DNA of 64,000 nucleotides from Aquatica leii (taxonomy: Eukaryota; Arthropoda; Insecta; Coleoptera; Lampyridae), in contig CM069436.1 of the NCBI GenBank assembly GCA_035610365.1, positions 4,578,937 to 4,642,936 of the forward strand, given 5' to 3'. The stretch's first letter is position 1, and each line of letters begins with the position of its first letter. Both the position numbers and the translations under genes were made by a program. Below are positions 48,356 to 61,009 of this stretch, in pieces. The notes under the pieces are model-generated. The model had not been told where the DNA came from and searched no databases. It worked only from the letters and a program-made list of their open reading frames with translations.

Positions 48356-50931
48356 GTCGCTCTTGCACTTGTCAACCATAAAAGTGCAATGTTTTATAAA
48401 ACTCAGTTTGTCGTTGAGCAATAGTCCTAGGTACTTGAATTCGAAAACGCTACGGATATGAGTATCGTGAAAGTGCAGTGAAGGATTTCGTCTTAGCGTA
48501 GAGCCAAAAACGATATACTTTGTCTTGTCTGGAGAAATACTTAGTTTATTGCTGCCAACCCAGCTAGTCACAATATTTAGGCACGAGTTTGTTTTTGCCT
48601 CCAAATCTGGTCAGGAATTTACGAACACGGAAGCGAAAATGTTGCAGTAAGTCTTTGTCTAGGAGATTAATAACTATATTTCACAACGCTTAAAAACCGA
48701 GCTTTGTGGGCAGTCCTTTGTCAGTCTTTTGGTGAAAACTGAACGTGAAACGTTCCTAGAATAAGTTATCGATCTATTCAATAAGTAGTTACGAATGACG
48801 CGCGTAGCGTCAACAGGTACCCTTTTAACGACGAGAGCTTTGGTTATAGAGGACGATTGTACGTTATTGAACTCTCTAGAAATGTCTATGGAAATAGTTA
48901 GTCTATACTTGGAAACGTTCGATTGTAAAATATTCATTAATTGACGGGCGTCGTTAGTCGTCGTTTAGCCAGGAACGAAGCCATATTGACTAGGATGGAA
49001 TAAAATATTTAGCAGAATGTCGTCGTGTATCTTTTTAAGGAGTGTCTTTTTGAAAAGTTTGCTTAGTTCCGATCACAAAGTTATCGGACGATACGAGTTC
49101 GGGTTGGCGAGATCTTTCTTTCCGGGCTTGAGAATAGTGATTAGCTTACAAGTTTTTCAGGTGGTAGGAAATAACCGCATTTTATGTAAGAGTTGAACAG
49201 GTCAACGATCGTGAACGAAAGAGAATCTAGAACAAGCGTCCGTTATAGTGGATTCCGTCAAGTCCAGAAGATTTAGGAATTTTGTTGGTCACCGTCAAAA
49301 ATTACTATGCAAGAGAGATCGGGATCTTAATTAGGTATGAAAGGAGTTGTCCGTTGATGAATCGTCGTCTGGAAATAAAGTGGATACTATTGCTTTAATT
49401 GTGTCTTGTTCTGAGATGGTGTATCTGTCGCCGTCTTTGACGTTGGAACACGGTTAGATCGACAGGAATTTTCGGGAGAATAACCTGTAAACTAACCTCC
49501 ACGGATTCGTTGCTAAGTTTTGTAAAGCTATGTTGGCAAGAATCAAGAATTATGTTGGTCAACTTATCAATGATGGCGTTTAAAGGTTGGAGATTGTGGC
49601 ACACTGCACCACGTGGAAGATAAGAACGAATTAAACTTGCTATAGTCTTATTCAGGCAAATGGGATCTATGCGTTTTAATCTAGGATTCTTTTAGAGATC
49701 GGTACAAGGTTAAGAGCATTGGCGGTTATATTAAACCGTATTAGTCGGTGGTCCCGGCTAAACAACAAGACGCTAAAGTGGCTAGCAAAAGTGAAAGGTT
49801 GATGGGGTTTGTTGACAACATAGAGGTCACGTCTACCCACGAAGCTCTCTACACATCCCCCCGTTTGTCGGTCACTGGGGAGTGCCAAAGCGGCAGTTTC
49901 GAATTGAAGTCACCTACTATTCATTAAGAATATTGTCTAAGTGTTGGAGATGAATGCTAACATCCTTACTTGGCGGGCAATAAACGCCGACGATTGCCAA
50001 GGAGGTGTTTCCAATTGTAATCATGGTTACTGCATTTGTTAAATATCTGAGTGTCACCAATCTAACGGGTTTCGAACTATTGAAAACAATAACCGAGTAA
50101 TACCGCATAGAAGAGGATGCAGCAAACTTGTTGAAGGGTACAGCTGCACCACTGAGCTTGTATCCTGAACCTGAACTAAACACGTGTGGCTCTTGGATCA
50201 GGTCGGAGGAGAAAATCAATGCTTTGAGTTGTAAAAATTTACTTGCGCAAACCTCAATGTTAATTGAGTGTCCTTAAATTCTATAATCGGTATTTGATAT
50301 TTTGGCGTCGAGCTTTTTCAGGTACGCTGAGCAGGTGTTAGAGGTCGCCTTATGCTTGATGACGTCTCCTTTATGGCCAAAGAAGCGCAGTTTCCGCATG
50401 TCGGAACTCGATCCAGGTTGGGGCATGTCTTTGTCTGGTGCTTTTCAGCACAATGGCGCACTGTAAGTCGCTTTTACAGTCGGAGGAATGATAGTCATAT
50501 TTCTGGCAGTTGAAACAGTGGATATGGCCATTGACCCGGCACGCATTCAAGGCGACGTACACACGACGCGATACCAAAAGGTATCGTCGAACTTCCGGGT
50601 GGACTTCATGGATGCAATGGCAATTTGCTTTGTCTCTAAGACTAAACCGGAACTGAACTTTGAGGTGTTAATTGGCGAGATGAACCGTCGTGGAGGTTCT
50701 GCTAGGTAAGGGAGAGGTTTGAAGAAACGTCCAGTTTTGAAATTTGAGGGAACGACTTGTCTTGGGCCTTAACCACAAGGCCGGTTTTATCGAGGATGGC
50801 CGCAGGTATTTTTGGCCAAAGACAACACATAATTTAACAGATGATTCAACTATAAACAAAAACTTTGCTGATCTACTTTTTGTTTCCAACATCATTGACA
50901 AAATTGGAATAATACTAAGAAAACGTAGCAT
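48341..50931 (-). pseudogene. Non-LTR retrotransposon relic (I/R1/Jockey-like)
   Basis: Minus-strand pieces lie in the order of a LINE. First is a Gag-like part with one CCHC knuckle (HCFNCQKYDYHSSDC, about 50515). Next comes an APE endonuclease (VTMITIGNTSLAIVGVYCPP at about 50010, then GGCVESFVGRRDLYVVNKPH and FSRDHRLIRFNITA to 49700). The last is a reverse transcriptase (TISIDISREFNNVQSSSI at 48890 and KLSISPDKTKYIVFGSTLRR, FEFKYLGLLLND at 48550-48420). The catalytic FADD-type box is not visible. Many shifts are present, so clade placement is approximate. Confidence 0.75.
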
Positions 50932-51215
50932 TAAAGTTGCTTATAACTTTAGCACAAAAATTAAAACTATAGATCAAAAGAACATAGAAGACATCTTCGT
51001 TTACCCTAGCCTACTAAGTCTGCCATTGCCGATCATGCACTTGAAACTCTCTATAATAAGAGCTTTGCGAAAACTATAACACTTGCTAAAATAAAAAACT
51101 GGAAATCAAGAAAGATTAGAGAAGCAATTAATATTATTAAATCTCTTAACAATTTTAACAGAGACAGTGGTTGCGAACTATGTGACACCTGGTTACCCGT
51201 TATTTCCTAATCTTA
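50820..51215 (+). pseudogene. Penelope-like element relic 3 (plus strand)
   Basis: Plus-strand pieces read FVSNIIDKIGIILRKRSIKV (about 50880) and, after a shift, KTITLAKIKNWKSRKIREAI followed by NFNRDSGCELCDTWLPVIS (about 51065-51210). These match the end of Penelope-like proteins: the IKxxF segment before the endonuclease, and the RKIREAIEI...NNFNRD tail. The GIY-YIG core between them is missing. Its orientation is opposite to the neighbouring LINE and Penelope relics. Confidence 0.7.
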
Positions 51216-52184
51216 ATTTTTCCACCAATTACTTAAGCTACGTCCAGAGCTTTTATGATGGTTTTCTTTTAGACTTTCGAGCAAAAGCTGTAGTCAAATA
51301 AACTTGCATCTATTGTCTAGTTCTCTTACGATTTATTTCTAGTTACCTTAGTTTTATAATTGTTATTTTAATTTACTTGCCCGACAAAGACTTGGAAACA
51401 GAGAGCTAACATCTCAAAATACTAATAATTCATCCGCTGTCAATTCTGTGAACAAATTCATAAGAATTTGCGATACTAAAATTTCAAATCAATAAATTTA
51501 CTGGATAAAAGAAATTGTCAAAAAAAGACAATATGATTCTTTTCTTCCATACTTTTCAACAAATTTTGACCACTAAGCTATGTTTAGCATTGTTTGAATT
51601 TTCTGTGTAAATTTCGAGTTTTTGGCAATATTTATTTTTGTTCGCCATCATTCAAGCTGTACAGTTCTTTTTGATGTTTTTTTTTGGGAGATATTGCTTT
51701 AGCGTACTTTTTCCTTTAAATTTGAGGATAGACCCATCAATAGCCACTTCTTTTGAGTTATATAGTTTATAAAATTGTTTGATACTTTCTCCAAGGTCGT
51801 ACTTTGTATAATTTATCGAAGTTAGGTTCCTTGGCGTTAGGGTGTTGCTTTTTTAAATGTAAATTTGATATAATCTAACTAAATCGATAGACTGTCATCA
51901 CTGAGCTGATGTAGGGATCATGAAAATCTGGTGATGAGCTCCAATCATTCTTATAGATAGGAAGTTTTTTTAGAACCATAAGTAATAAAAGGTTTTGATG
52001 TGTCTTAAAGTTGTGAGTAGATGCTGGCAATATAGGTTTGTTTGGAAAACTATGTGCTTCAAAAGATCGTCAGTGACAAAAAGTTGAAACAGTTTTTCTG
52101 GTGTAGGAGATTCCATATTTTTTACGTAGTCGCTTGTTCCAGTTGCCTGCCTCTTCGGGCACTATATTTTTAGAGCAATTTGAT

Positions 52185-55100
52185 CAGAGGTGCACTGGTG
52201 CCGGAACGGCGTTCCGGTCTTGGTTTGGGGTGAAAACATTTGTAAAAAATATTTGGCTTAAATTTGCACCGGGATTCATTCATTAGCGTCTTTTGAGTTT
52301 ACATTTTTTTAAATACATTGTTTTGTTTTTGTCGTTTTTAGATTTAACTGTTGCCATGACTCCCCCTTCCCCGGCCCTTCCGCCACACTCGCCACAATCT
52401 CAGTCTGTTGTTTAGTTGTTGTCTGCTGCTCGCGCGCTAATGAGCGTTCACTGTTATATTAGTGTTGTTGTGAAAAGTAATGCAGTTTTTCATTGTGCGG
52501 TTTTGATGGTAAATAAGGTTTCTTTGAATAATGATTAGGTTTTGTAATCAGTGTTAATAGTGACAAATTAAACATTAATTAGTTCATGAAGTCGATTAGC
52601 AACTACAAGTACCTAACCTAACCTAATACAATGGAAGCTACCAATAAAAAACAGAAAACTCTTACATCGTTCTTTAGTAAAGGAAACAAAGAGTACGAGC
52701 CGACGAACGAGCCTTGAACCTCTACTTCACGTGACATAAATACACTATCAAAACCTTCCCAGATCCCAGTTATCGTGTAACATACCGAATCAGAATCCAG
52801 GAAAACGCCGGTATGTCTTAGTAATAAGTTATTAACTGTGGACAACTCTCAGCAAGGTCCTAGTCCAACATCTCAGGACTTAACTACTGCCGCTAGGCCT
52901 AATAATAGTTGGCCTTCTATTTGGTCTCAAGACATTTGGGAACGAAAAAAGAGTGGTTTCCTTTGGCTAGATTCTAGCAACGGTAAACTTGGCTGTAAAA
53001 CTTGTAGAGATATTGGTAAACTAGGCGCTTTTAAGCGAGAGCATTTGAGCATATCCAAAGAAAGGCAAGATTACTTGATTTTATTTAATGGGTCAAACAA
53101 AACGGCTCAGTTGACTTCTTTGAGGAAAAAAATTTTTGAACACAAAAACTCTATCAGCCACATCACAGCTGAAAGAATTACCGCTGAGGCTAAAAAAGAA
53201 AAGATGGAAAATGTTGACGAAATGAACAAAACTCAGTTCATGTCAACCATAAATGTGTTCAGAACACTTTCACCTTTTAGAATTGCAAAAGCTAAATGGT
53301 GTAGAAATTGGTGTAGGGTTACATTCTAAAAAAACAGCAATGGAAATTATTAGTCATGTTTCTGAAGAGATGAAAAAAAAGATTGTAAAACAAATTCAAG
53401 AAGTGAATGGTAAAATATCAGCGTTGATCGACGAATCAACCAGTCTTGGTAGCAAGAGCACTTTGATAGTGTATTCGAAGTGTGAGTTTAGTAAGGAGGA
53501 CTCTCCACATTTTTTACTTCTTGATCTAGTTGAACTGCAAGACCAAACATCTAAGACCGTAGCAGATACTTTGTTAAACTGTTTGAATAAACACATTCAT
53601 GAAGAATTTTTGAAAGAAAACTTAGTCGTATTTGCCAGTGATGGAGCACGTGTTATGCTCGGCAAAAAATCTGGAGTGTCAGAAATATTAGTCAAAAAAT
53701 ATTTTAATCTCATAGTTTGGCACTGCTTGAATTGCAGATGAGAACTAGGTGATGCAATTGAGGAAGTGGAATCTGTTAACAATTTCCAAATTTTCATGGA
53801 CAAGCTTCATTTGCTTTACAGTAAACCGACAAAGAATCAAAGGGAGTTAGCTGATTGTGCTTATGGATTAGGCATTGAAGTAAACAAAATTGGCAACGTT
53901 TTAGGTACTAGATGGGTAGCAAGCTCCTTTAGAGCAGTGACTGCTATTTGGTACTCGTACGAATTCTTGTACATGAACTTAGAATCAGCGAAAATTGATA
54001 GTGCCAGAACTTCGACAGAACGAGCCATGTATAGTGGCTTGTCAAAAAAGCTGTCTTCCGCCGAATTTTTGATGAATATGCCTATAATGTATGACATTCT
54101 AGCAGAGTTGTCCATGTTATCAGAATCCCTGCAAAACCAAAATACAACAGTTGTTTACGCGGATAAACTGATAAGGAGGAGTATCCGGTTTTTCGAAGCT
54201 ATGAAGGAAAAGCCTGGAACAAAAGTTTTAGAAGCTAAAATTGCTGTCAAGGAGAACAAATTTAGTGAGGTTCCACTGGCAGAAAATCCAAAAAACCCTA
54301 CATTAAATCACCAGTAGTAACAAGCGTGATAAACAACTTGCAGGCAAGAATATTCACAACTGTTTCCAGCCATGAATCTCGTGTGCAAAGCACAATGTTA
54401 CATAAAGCTGCCTATGAATCACTCCTAAATGAATTGAAAGTGCTCGACTCTGACATGTGGCCTGCTGATGTGACTGTGGGTTTCGGCGAAACGGAAGTAG
54501 AAAGTATGTGTAAAAGATTCAAATTGAACTAAGATTTCCAAAACGTTGATTCCTTTGATGAACTGCACAAACGTGATCCCGTGCAGTAGTGCTGAATGTG
54601 AAAGAGGATTTGGTCTCATGAACCTCATCATTACACGAACCCGAACAAGATTGACTGTGCCACATGTGTCAAGTTTAATGTTTGTCAAGATGCACGGCCC
54701 AAATTTGAGAGACTGGAACCCAGAACCATATGTAAGAACGTGGCTCCGGAAGCATATATCTGCAGACGACACCCGAACGAGACAAGCAAAACCAACTAAT
54801 GCTGAGATCAACCTGTTTTCAAAGTACCTTGAACCTTGGTGAAGTGAAATGAATGTGTTACTGTACTTTCTACGTTTTGCAACTCAGACTTTTATTAAAA
54901 GAAATTGTAAGTACTTAAGTAATATGAAATGTTATAAAGTATTAGTAAATTTACAAAATTCTCAAATAAATAACGTTGTTTTTCATAATTTTTCTATATT
55001 TTGGTACAGTTTTGCACTACTTTGAAGAGTTTGAAGTGGTGCACATCGTTTTCATTAAATTTATTTAAAGTTTACTTTTATTACTATTAGCATTAGTTTT

Positions 55101-55379
55101 GTTTTTGTCCATAATGAATACAGTTTTATAAATTATTAAAAAAAGTTATGTGAATATTTTGTCTGCATAGCAAACCCTATGGTGTCTTAGTATTATCAAA
55201 AACAATAAAAACCTGCCAAAATATAACAACACAACAAATTTCAATCAGTAATTTTACCTCTAAAATAGCGTTAAAACTCGTTTTCAGCTTCTTACTGGGG
55301 GGGTATTCCATACCCCGGACTCCCCGATTGGCCTCACCATGGGCGTTCCGGTAGTGTAAAATTCACCAGTGCACCCCTG
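52185..55379 (+). mobile_element. hAT transposon, KIAA1586-like family
   Basis: A 3195-bp element with inverted ends CAGAGGTGCACTGGTG and, from the right, CAGGGGTGCACTGGTG. It is flanked by a perfect 8-bp duplication AATTTGAT (52177-52184 and 55380-55387). GGAACGG / CCGGAACG words lie just inside both ends. It interrupts a piggyBac-like relic and contains one decayed hAT transposase gene on the plus strand. Confidence 0.93.
52631..54841 (+). pseudogene. hAT transposase (KIAA1586-like), broken
   Basis: The start at 52631 gives MEATNKKQKTLTSFFSKGNK. A zinc-finger-like part follows (WPSIWSQDIWERKKSGFLWL, then KLGCKTCRD). After a shift near 53290 the RNase-H-like core begins: GKISALIDESTSLGSKSTLI (first Asp region) and LVVFASDGARVMLGKKSGV (second Asp). 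After a stop at 53739, LGTRWVASSFRAV and an alpha-helical stretch follow to 54317. The last frame, 54546-54841, has PCSSAECERGFGLMNLIITR, the hAT dimerisation domain with the third acidic residue. At least four breaks make it inactive. Confidence 0.87.
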
Positions 55380-55599
55380 AATTTGATGCTTTATTCAGAT
55401 TATCTTGAATAATTGACTGATCTATGTTTTCTTCTGGATTCGATTCACCCTCCAACATCTGCGTTGTTAATATTGTTGACATTGTCTTCTTCCTCCTCGG
55501 ACTCATTCACAACATATTAAGGATCTGAAGATTCTTCAGGATTGAAATCTTCTACTTCCATCAGTTCGCTGTACGTCATAGTAAGAATTCCATTTTGGT

Positions 55600-57325
55600 A
55601 ATTTAAAAACAAAAAAGGCAGTGTACAAAAATGATATAACAACATAAATTCATTTCATGCCAAAATATAACACAAATGGTTACTTAAAAGTTTAAAAAAC
55701 ATAGATCTTTTATATTTTCGTTCGTAACAACCAAAATTAGGAACGAGCTCTTCTTCAGAATCAACAAAATACACATTCCGTTTACAACATTAATGTGTAA
55801 TGTAATGAGATTTACCCAAAAAATTATCAACTTTATATTTAATACCAGGATATTACGTAAACAAAAGTTTTTTAACTGTTATTGCTGAAAACGTTTTTAT
55901 CTGTCATCGTATTTTTTAACATTTTTATTATTGCTTATGCTCGTCCTTCGAATTTTCTTCGAACCAAAAAATATTTTCTTCTCAAAATGTTTAAACTGGA
56001 ATGTTTTTCCTGCAAAACAAATATTTGTTAGACAACAACGCCTATTTGTTTTTAAAAGCTTGACAATATTTTTCGATAATCGCTCGTAAAATTTTAGCCG
56101 AATTTGTTTTTGTGTAGAGATTTTAGATATCATTGACAAAGTCCGGGTTCTATGGGCCATCGAGATAAGCCACAAACTTATTTTTGGCATTTTAGGTCAG
56201 ATAAGACTTGTGTTAGGTTAGTTTTAATTTAAGTAAGGTTCGGGTAGATTAGATTATTGTGCATTATGACGCATTAAAAAAAATATCGAAAACTCTCGCC
56301 ATATTATTTTACGGTTGAAACTGTCTTTTGTTTCACAAAACGTTTTAAAAACAATGTATGCAATAACACACGAATATGTATAGTCGAGCGATTTTATAAC
56401 GATAAAGACTAAGCAATAAAGCTCGTATCTACAATCAGAAGGCCAAAAATGAATCAGTAGTAGTTAACGTAGGTCAGTGACCGAAAAAAGTTGACCAGAA
56501 TCAATAACCAACGTTGTGATGTTCAAAAAAAACTCACAAAACTTTAGTGGTTGCCTCTTATCTAATCTATATTTTTATTCATTATACACTGCGTTCCCTG
56601 TCCAACGTCTGGCGATTAAAAAATTGTAAACACCTAATTATAAATAGGCTTCAAATTTATATTTCGCTTTAAGAGGTCAACGATTCATGTGCATCATCAT
56701 TTGTTTGTAAATTACGCTGCACTTTCATATGCAAGCCTACTTAGCTTACATTGAATTTTACTGTGCTTGCTCTCGCCTGCATATTTTAACGGATATAATC
56801 AATTGCAAAACGATATATTGACAAAAATTTATCTGAAAGAACCTGACCTTACTTAAACCATAATTTGGTAATGCGAAACTTAAATCTTATCTGACACAAA
56901 TTTTAAATAAACATTTATTTAACTTTTCTTATTTGGAAAGGTCATGTTTTTAATCAATTAATGATAACTCGTTAATTATTTTTTCGTAACAGTCATACAA
57001 TGGTGGTTCCCGCCCTTGTTACAATCTCTTTATTGTGATAATTTTAATGTTATTCTGCAGTTATTTATATCAACAATTTGAAATCTACGTTGTACACGGT
57101 TTATTGTCACCAAAAAGATTTAAAACTTCCATTATGCGAATAATCTTCAACCTTATGGTAAATAATCGTAACCATTTCGCACAAAAAAAAGCTTTACTAA
57201 AAAACTGACCTATTTATTTACATACAGTGAAGTGAGATTACAAACCCTAAAATATGTAATAAATTTCATTCGTTTTTTAGATTCTGGAAGACGGTCATTG
57301 CAAGTTGTGACGAAACATCACCGCG
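55600..57325. other. AT-rich stretch without recognised gene
   Basis: Nothing recognisable was seen between the piggyBac relic and the Tc1-like element. A 97-codon minus-strand open frame (56190-55897) has no motif I can assign. Confidence 0.5.
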
Positions 57326-58236
57326 TACAGCCATAGTCATTGGAAATGTCCCTAAAATGAATATTACTACATTTTCAGTCACATTCTAATAGTATTACCA
57401 GTATTTATACTTGTAAATATACCTTGAGGTTATGTCCTTTTGTCTTGTAAATGAAAAAGGGATTACCATTACTAAAGTTTACATGTATTTCTCAAACCAT
57501 AAGAAAATAGTATTACTTTTATGACCGTATTTATATTTTTATGCGAATAAAAAAACACATTCTTTCTATAATTTTAGATTCATACTTATTGATAGTAACA
57601 TTTTGAAGGTATAAAATTAAGGTAAATTGTAAATAATAATCTAATTACTGATTTTATAAAAACAATTTTACATAGGTACTATTAATATTTTGCTGTATGT
57701 GCAAAATTATTTGTAAATAAAGTGAAACTTTTATACTTTAATTTCGTTTAAATATAAATGATACTATGAAACATAATTTTCCGGTGTAAGAATAAATATT
57801 TGTGCCAATATAATGTAATTTATTTAAATTTTTGTTCACATAGTCACGTTCTTTTTTTTTTTGTTTAAGCGGTTAAATACTTCACTTATTAATGAGTATC
57901 ATAATTACATTTTCGTATTCATTAATATTATTTTTATTTTAATAATAATTATTTAGGTATCACTCACTTTTGCGTTAATAAAATGTTAATAAAAAAGCAT
58001 ACGTTTATAATTACAGTTCATGCTGTAATATAAAAAACAATAACAATACAAAAGTTGTATAGAAATAATTAATACTTTGTGTAATAACCATTATTTTGTA
58101 TGCATGCTTCTAATCTAGACTGCATAGAGTTTACTAAATTTTCACACAACTGTGATTCCCGAAAACGTTACCAAACTAATTGTGAATGTTGGATAATATA
58201 TATATATTCAGGTGTTCTAAATTGAATATCACTATC

Positions 58237-59287
58237 TCAGTTTCTGATCATTGCATCCCACATATTTTCAATTGGGTTTAAATCTGGTGATCTCGCTGGA
58301 CATTCAATTATTTCAACTTCGTTTTGATTTTCAATCCAGTCCCTAACAATTCGTGCTGTATGAATAGGAGAATTATCCTGGACTACTTGAATAATTTCCA
58401 GCTCATTTTGTGGAAATATTCTTCTCACAGAAGGTATCAAGATATTATCTTAAATATTCAGGTATTGCTGTGAAGTAAATCGAGGTGGTGTCACTTGCAC
58501 TAACTCTCCTGGACCCGCTTGAGATATCCATCTCCACACTCCAGCTGTCACTCTACCACTTCGCCTATTGGGCAAAACATGTTCTATATTGTAACGAGTG
58601 TTTTTGTGGTCTCCAGACTGTAGTTGGACATTGATCAATGCTAGAAAATACTTTTTCACCTGTAAAGATAACCGTACTCTAATCCAAATGTAAATATTGG
58701 CGACAAAAGCGCAACCAAGCTGCAGCATGACGCTCTGTAATGTTAGGTTTAGTTGCCGGGTTTCTACAATGTAAATTTGATTCGTGTAAACGTTTCTGAA
58801 TAGTGGAAACAGAGCAATTAATATTTAGCGATTCCTTGATTTTTTGTAAAAGGATTTTGTAATGTATATCCGAGTATGTCCGCATCTTCTTGCCGAGAAG
58901 TAATTCTAGACTTAGGTGGTCTGTTGCTTACAAGTGGCCTATTATCAACTTCCTGACCTTTCGTAATCCATCGCCGGATTTGTTTAATCAACAAAGTGTT
59001 AAGTTCTTAGTATTAGATTATCATTAATAATACATTAAAAGCCATTATACATTATATATGTATTTAAAAATTTGACGTCAATTTAATAGATTCCAATATA
59101 TGATAAAATAGTATTGTTGATTGTGTTGCAATGCAATGTAAAAAATATACTTTAGAAAAATGCTTACCGATAAGTCAACATGTTGTGATATTGTTCGAGG
59201 TGACATTCCTGCTTGTGCCATCCCGATAATACTTTCTCTTAATTCTAAGGTAGAATCCATTTGTCCTAATCTTCGAGGCATATTCAC
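58237..59287 (-). pseudogene. Tc1-like transposase relic
   Basis: The minus-strand start near 59287 gives MNMPRRLGQMDSTLELRESI, then GMSPRTISQHVDLSVS (HTH). Further down come STIQKRLHESNLHCRNPATK, an AAWLRFCRQYLHLD segment, and a TGEKVFSS segment (first Asp position appears as Gly-Glu). VVQDNSPIHTARIVRDWIEN holds the second Asp, and PARSPDLNPIENMWDAMIRN holds the catalytic Glu. Counting gives 35 residues between the second Asp and the Glu, one more than canonical Tc1; this could be a family trait or an indel. Several stops and shifts are present. Confidence 0.82.
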
Positions 59288-60192
59288 AAAACATTATAAT
59301 CACATAAGCAATGATGTTACCTCTAGGAACTCCCAATTTATATTACACTTTTGTAAATGAAAAATTTATATTTATACGACAAAAGACCATAACCTGATGA
59401 TATATTTACAAAAGGTAATTATGAAACTCATTAATAAGTGATGTATTTATTAATCCGCCTAATCTTAAGATGCATATCCGGTAGAATTGTTTATTAATTT
59501 GCACAAGAACATAAAAGCAGTTGTGGTTTCATAAAACGCTTGTTTCAGAGTAATATTTAAGTCTCCTCGTATGATTTTAAGAAACACATATATAATTTAA
59601 TAATGGTAATCACCTTTTTGTATTTATACGACAAACAAAAAGCCATAACCTCAAGGTATATTTATAGTCAATATGATCAAAACTAATAAATGTATTTAAA
59701 ATGAGCATTACCGCACTTTCATTGACAACACATCATTAATAAGTGAGGTATTTGTTAATCCGCTTAACTCTAGGATGCATATCGGGTACAATACCTACTT
59801 TCACATAAACCGGACCAACATTCAAATTAAGAAATTGAAAAAAAAATAAACAGTTATTTTATAACAAAAAACAAGTATCTTTGTTACTTATTAATTATTA
59901 TATAAGAAAAATTGTTTATAAATTATAGTAACAAACGCTGCATATTCTTATAACCATACATTACTCCGGGTCTGATAAGCCAGGTTTATACATCCTACAT
60001 ACAAAAATAATGTGACTCACTGGTCTGCAAAAAAATATTTTTTATCGAGCCCTGACACTATTTCGGGTGATTCTTTTGTAAAATGACGTCCTGAATCCAA
60101 ATATGTCTTCCGTTTTCTTCCATCACCCACCATTTTCGAGGGAGCCCCAAATCTCTTATTTTACCACTTTTCGATAAATTAATTATAATTTA

Positions 60193-60883
60193 CTAGCTGT
60201 ACCCTGCCACGCTTCGCAGTGGCACATTGTGATTGAATGGTTGACATTTAATGTAATTATATTAATATACATTAAAAGTGAGGTTAATCCAAAATAAATA
60301 ATATAATTACTAAATAATATAATTACGTCCACGTGTTAGATGTAATAAAAAAGATATAACCACTCACTTCTGTTAGTAATTCACTTGAATTATAATAAGT
60401 CCTTTTATTTTGCCTGTCAGTTAATAATATTTTAACTGTCCATCTTTGATATAAAATATAACCTCTACTTACGATTTGGTGAAAGGTGCAGTTCGATCAC
60501 AACACTATCACACCAAAAATTCTTGATTTAAGTCAATATTTAATTTAAATTGTATAATAATCAGAATCAGATGCAAATTTTTTTGTAAATAAACAATGTA
60601 ATTGGGAACGAAATTGTTTCTCATGTGACTGCGTCATTATTATTGCGGTTGTCAGCGAGTGTTTTCATCGCTTATGGCAGATGGCGCGGTCACTGGTACA
60701 CAGCTGATCGTTAAAAAACTGTTTTCTCGCGGTCGCAGATATGTGACTGATGCAAAAAATAGATAAAAACAATCCTTGATGCGGATTTTATATCGTTAAA
60801 ATTTCAACTCAATCGGTGCAGAACTTTTTGAGTTTTTGAAGCGTACACAAACCAACATAACATTTTTATATATATATAGAAGA
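60193..60883. repeat. 691-bp insertion inside CACTG element copy 2
   Basis: Alignment with copy 1 shows continuous sequence AATTATAATTTA-TTTATCGAACG there, interrupted here by 691 bp that begin CTAGCTGTACCCTGCCACGC and end in a (TA)n tract TTTTATATATATATAGAAGA. No coding capacity or inverted repeats were found. The opening CTAGCTGTACCC...GCTTCGC and the TA-rich tail resemble a widespread class of insect interspersed repeats. The family name is not established here. Confidence 0.8.
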
Positions 60884-61009
60884 TTTATCGAACGATAATA
60901 ATAATAATAATTATTATTATAATAATAAATATATGGACATGAATTTAATTTAAATGGGAAAAAGAACTATTTTAGCTATAAACAGTAATAAATAAAAAGA
61001 TATTCATCG

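Larger units (their letters stand above)
51560..55590 (-). pseudogene. piggyBac-like transposase relic 3 (split by hAT)
   Basis: On the minus strand, 55590-55388 begins MTYSELMEVEDFNPEESSDP with an acidic N-terminal region. Beyond the hAT insertion, 52176-51660 shows FVTDDLLKHIVFQTNLY, KNDWSSSPDFHDPYISSVM and YDLGESIKQFYKLYNSKEVA, then IDGSILKFKGKSTLKQYLPK, which carries the first catalytic Asp block of piggyBac. The C-terminal half is not recognisable. Stops and shifts are frequent. The hAT target duplication AATTTGAT lies within this gene. Confidence 0.75.
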
